Below, piece by piece: positions 6,932-8,076 of a stretch of DNA of 8,076 nt. The first letter of the stretch is position 1. Each line of letters begins with the position of its first letter. This stretch comes from JAAYLN01 sp964592855. Lineage in GTDB: Bacteria; Verrucomicrobiota; Kiritimatiellia; RFP12; JAAYLN01. The notes beneath the pieces were generated by a model, which saw only the letters and a list, made by a program, of their open reading frames with translations, had not been told where the DNA came from and did no database searches. The position numbers were made by a program, and so were the translations under genes. The stretch lies in the NCBI GenBank assembly GCA_964592855.1, contig CAZQKI010000203.1, forward strand, positions 1 through 8,076. The letters run 5' to 3'.

Positions 6932-7066
6932 CCCCTTACCATCCAGCAAGCTATCGTGGCCGAGATCGAAGCTGAGGCAGCACTTGTTGACGCAAGCCAC
7001 AGACTGATCACCCGTTTCGAGACAAAAATCCTGTCCACCCTCGTCCGTATCTGGGGGGAGGCTTCC
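6932..7066 (+). pseudogene. Relic A: C-terminus of a type I restriction-modification specificity/methylase protein
   Basis: The frame starting PLTIQQAIVAEIEAEAAL at 6932 and continuing through LITRFETKI to RIWGE (ending 7060) reads like the C-terminal tail of type I restriction-modification S subunits or fused methylase-specificity proteins, where IVAEIE-type helices followed by Arg-Phe-Glu-Lys-Lys-Ile and a final RVWGE are common. Only about 43 codons remain, and no stop follows at the expected place. The relic starts immediately after hairpin PAL3 of module I. A shorter homologous copy lies at 7674-7771. Family recognition is from memory and should be confirmed by a database search. Confidence 0.55.
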
Positions 7067-7070
7067 GACA

Positions 7071-7150
7071 GCGCCAACGGCGCGCCGACATCCCAGCCTG
7101 GGGCAACGCCCCAGGGGTTATCGTTGAAAATCCGCAAGGGCTGACAGCCC
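7071..7150 (-). repeat. Three-hairpin REP-like module II (inverted)
   Basis: This is the reverse orientation of module I. On the plus strand the order is PAL3, PAL2, PAL1. PAL3 at 7071-7083 is GCGCC-aac-GGCGC; its stem bases differ from GGGCC/GGCCC but are still fully paired. PAL2 at 7097-7115 is CCTGGGGC-aac-GCCCCAGG. PAL1 at 7138-7150 is GGGCT-gac-AGCCC. The spacers (13 and 22) match the other copies. It ends 17 bases before the transposase start, so it sits in the gene's leader and promoter area. Confidence 0.8.
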
Positions 7151-7167
7151 GACCGATCATTGTCATC

Positions 7168-7620
7168 ATGCCGCAATCACTTTCATTTCTGCTTGTTCAC
7201 GTTGTCTTCAGCACGAAAGACCGTGCGCCGGTTCTTGCCGACCCGGTACGTTCCGCGCTCCATGCCTACCTCGCGACGGTCGCAAGAAACGCTGAATGTG
7301 AATGCTACCGCGTCGGTGGCATCGCGGATCATGTGCATCTCGCGATCCGCTTTTCGCGCACCATCACAACGGCGAAACTCGTGGAGGAACTGAAAACATC
7401 ATCATCCAAATGGCTGAAGACGCAATCACCCGCATTGACCACGTTTGCCTGGCAACGCGGCTATGGGGCTTTTTCCGTTGGGCCGTCGAATCTGGAAGCG
7501 CTGCGGCACTATATCGACTCGCAGGAGGAGCATCACCGAACGCGGACGTTCCAAGAAGAATACCGGGCCTTTCTGACCCAATACGGCATCGAATTCGATG
7601 AACGCTATGTTTGGGACTGA
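7168..7620 (+). CDS. REP-associated tyrosine (Y1, HUH) transposase, IS200/IS605-like
   Basis: This is an intact 150-residue single-domain Y1 transposase. Such enzymes nick and rejoin single-stranded DNA next to hairpins through a 5'-phosphotyrosine. The HUH motif is His55-Val-His57 in ADHVHLAI. The likely catalytic tyrosine is Tyr115 in LRHYIDSQEEHH, with Gln119 one helical turn later. The N-terminus MPQSLSF--VHVVFSTKDR and the C-terminus EFDERYVWD are typical of the family, so the frame is complete and the start at 7168 is well supported, though no ribosome binding site is visible. It is flanked by inverted (II) and direct (III) hairpin modules, as expected for a REP-associated transposase that acts on them. 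It carries no TnpB or accessory gene. Confidence 0.92.
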   Translation: MPQSLSFLLVHVVFSTKDRAPVLADPVRSALHAYLATVARNAECECYRVGGIADHVHLAIRFSRTITTAKLVEELKTSSSKWLKTQSPALTTFAWQRGYGAFSVGPSNLEALRHYIDSQEEHHRTRTFQEEYRAFLTQYGIEFDERYVWD

Positions 7621-7671
7621 ACGATGTCCTGGGGCGGTGCCCCAGGCTGGGATATTTTGGGCCTTTGGCCC
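7621..7671 (+). repeat. REP-like module III (direct, lacks PAL1)
   Basis: The module starts with ACGATG one base after the transposase stop. PAL2 at 7628-7646 is CCTGGGGC-ggt-GCCCCAGG, and PAL3 at 7659-7671 is GGGCC-ttt-GGCCC, with a 12-base spacer as in module I. The first hairpin and its 22-base spacer are missing, so this copy is a deletion derivative. Confidence 0.8.
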
Positions 7672-7673
7672 GC

Positions 7674-7771
7674 CGCTCACGCCCCAGGTGGCCGCCAACC
7701 GCGTATTGATCACCCGTGTCGAGAAGAAGATCCAGTCCACCCGCACCCGCATCGGGGGAAAACGGCCATGA
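7674..7771 (+). pseudogene. Relic B: shortened copy of the restriction-modification C-terminus
   Basis: Following PAL3 of module III, the frame reads PLTPQ, then VAANRVLITRVEKKIQ, then STRTRIGGKRP and a stop at 7769-7771. Aligned with relic A, PLT-Q is shared, 13 codons are missing, and the rest matches closely (LITR-E-KI-ST--RI-G). DNA similarity is clear across GATCACCCGT and the following GTCGAGA-like stretch. The join between hairpin PAL3 and the relic is at the same point in both copies, so hairpin and gene fragment were already fused before they were copied. Confidence 0.55.
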
Positions 7772-7780
7772 ACACGCCTA

Positions 7781-7871
7781 ACGATGAATCGGGCTTTCAG
7801 CCCTTGCTGATCGACGCTATACAAAACCTAGGCCGTTGGCCCAGGCTGATATGGTATTGGGCCTTTGGCCC
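7781..7871 (+). repeat. Three-hairpin REP-like module IV (direct)
   Basis: The module begins ACGATG like modules I and III. PAL1 at 7791-7803 is GGGCT-ttc-AGCCC. PAL2 at 7827-7845 is CCTAGGCC-gtt-GGCCCAGG: one stem pair is swapped relative to the other copies but still paired, and one mismatch is present. PAL3 at 7859-7871 is GGGCC-ttt-GGCCC. The spacers are 23 and 13 bases. The last C of PAL3 is also the first base of the fold-back element at 7871-8027. Confidence 0.8.
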
Positions 7872-8027
7872 TAGCAGCCTGTCGGACTTAGACGGGAATG
7901 CAACGAAAACGCCGAAACCATGGCAAACAACTGGGCCAGAAATCGATTCTTCGGCGGTGCGTGACCGATTGCCAGCGTGTTTTCGATTCCTGGCCCAGTT
8001 GTTTTCCTAAGTCCGAAAGGCTGCTAG
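7871..8027. mobile_element. MITE-like fold-back element with 21-base terminal inverted repeats
   Basis: The ends 7871-7891 and 8007-8027 are inverted repeats matching at 20 of 21 positions (CTAGCAGCC...GGACTTAG against CTAAGTCC...GGCTGCTAG). A second, inner inverted repeat, 7925-7946 with 7983-8004, matches at 21 of 22 positions, with AAACAACTGGGCCAG paired perfectly. The element is about 157 bases with no gene. It could be a non-autonomous derivative of a DNA transposon. CTAG (or TA) at both outer ends may be the duplicated target, which would fit IS5-like or TA-targeting families. It could also be a structured RNA or another extragenic palindrome. The parent element is not in the window. 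Confidence 0.7.
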
Positions 8028-8076
8028 TGCCACGTCCCTGAAACGGGCTTGCATAAAACAATTTTGCGAGCTACAC

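Noticed and set aside
6827..7144. 105-codon plus-strand frame before the transposase
   Set aside because: Its start codon lies in the transposase-end relic and it reads through hairpins; only its middle part (the R-M relic) has meaning, so it is recorded as a pseudogene fragment.
8028..8076. Possible feature in the last 49 bases
   Set aside because: Only a weak CCC-tgaaac-GGG pairing is visible, and the sequence ends before anything can be identified.

Overview
This is a GC-rich bacterial window with four protein-coding genes in the middle and repeat-rich, largely non-coding DNA at both ends. The IS200/REP-type transposase, the hairpin repeats, the FAD oxidoreductase fused to a HEAT-like tail and the sugar isomerase/epimerase together suggest a member of the Planctomycetota-Verrucomicrobiota-Kiritimatiellota group. 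That assignment rests on protein and repeat style only and is tentative. No rRNA, tRNA or CRISPR array was found.

Layout. Positions 1-826 hold no convincing gene. They contain a degenerate tandem array of a 13/14-base unit (27-base higher-order period, about 321-497), hairpin-bearing 46-base repeats (559-687) and a diverged 40-base direct repeat (143-182 and 719-758). Next come two plus-strand genes 17 bases apart: a secreted SGNH/GDSL hydrolase (827-2125) and a NudC-type NADH pyrophosphatase (2143-2916). The nudC stop overlaps the end of a minus-strand operon by 17 bases. That operon reads a sugar phosphate isomerase/epimerase-like TIM barrel (6574-5702), then after 6 bases a 931-residue oxidoreductase with two FAD-type Rossmann motifs (5695-2900). 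It has a visible extended -10 promoter (TGCTATAAT, 6654-6646) and an 8-3-8 inverted repeat just downstream (6618-6636) that could be an operator.

The right end (about 6820-8027) is a composite repeat island around an intact 150-residue single-domain Y1 (HUH) transposase of the REP-associated type (7168-7620). It carries four copies of a three-hairpin module, one of them inverted. In these modules the stem bases change in compensating pairs while spacing is kept. Two modules are followed at the same junction by a short relic that reads like the C-terminus of a type I restriction-modification specificity/methylase protein. A relic of another transposase 3' end starts the island. A 157-base fold-back element with 21-base terminal inverted repeats (MITE-like) abuts the last module.

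How they fit together: the isomerase and oxidoreductase are probably co-transcribed and may act together in sugar or polyol catabolism (inference). The SGNH hydrolase is exported and could de-esterify carbohydrate. NudC is a housekeeping NAD(H)/RNA-cap hydrolase that need not be functionally linked. The repeat island is best explained by transposase-driven spread of REP-like hairpins that picked up a piece of a restriction-modification gene.
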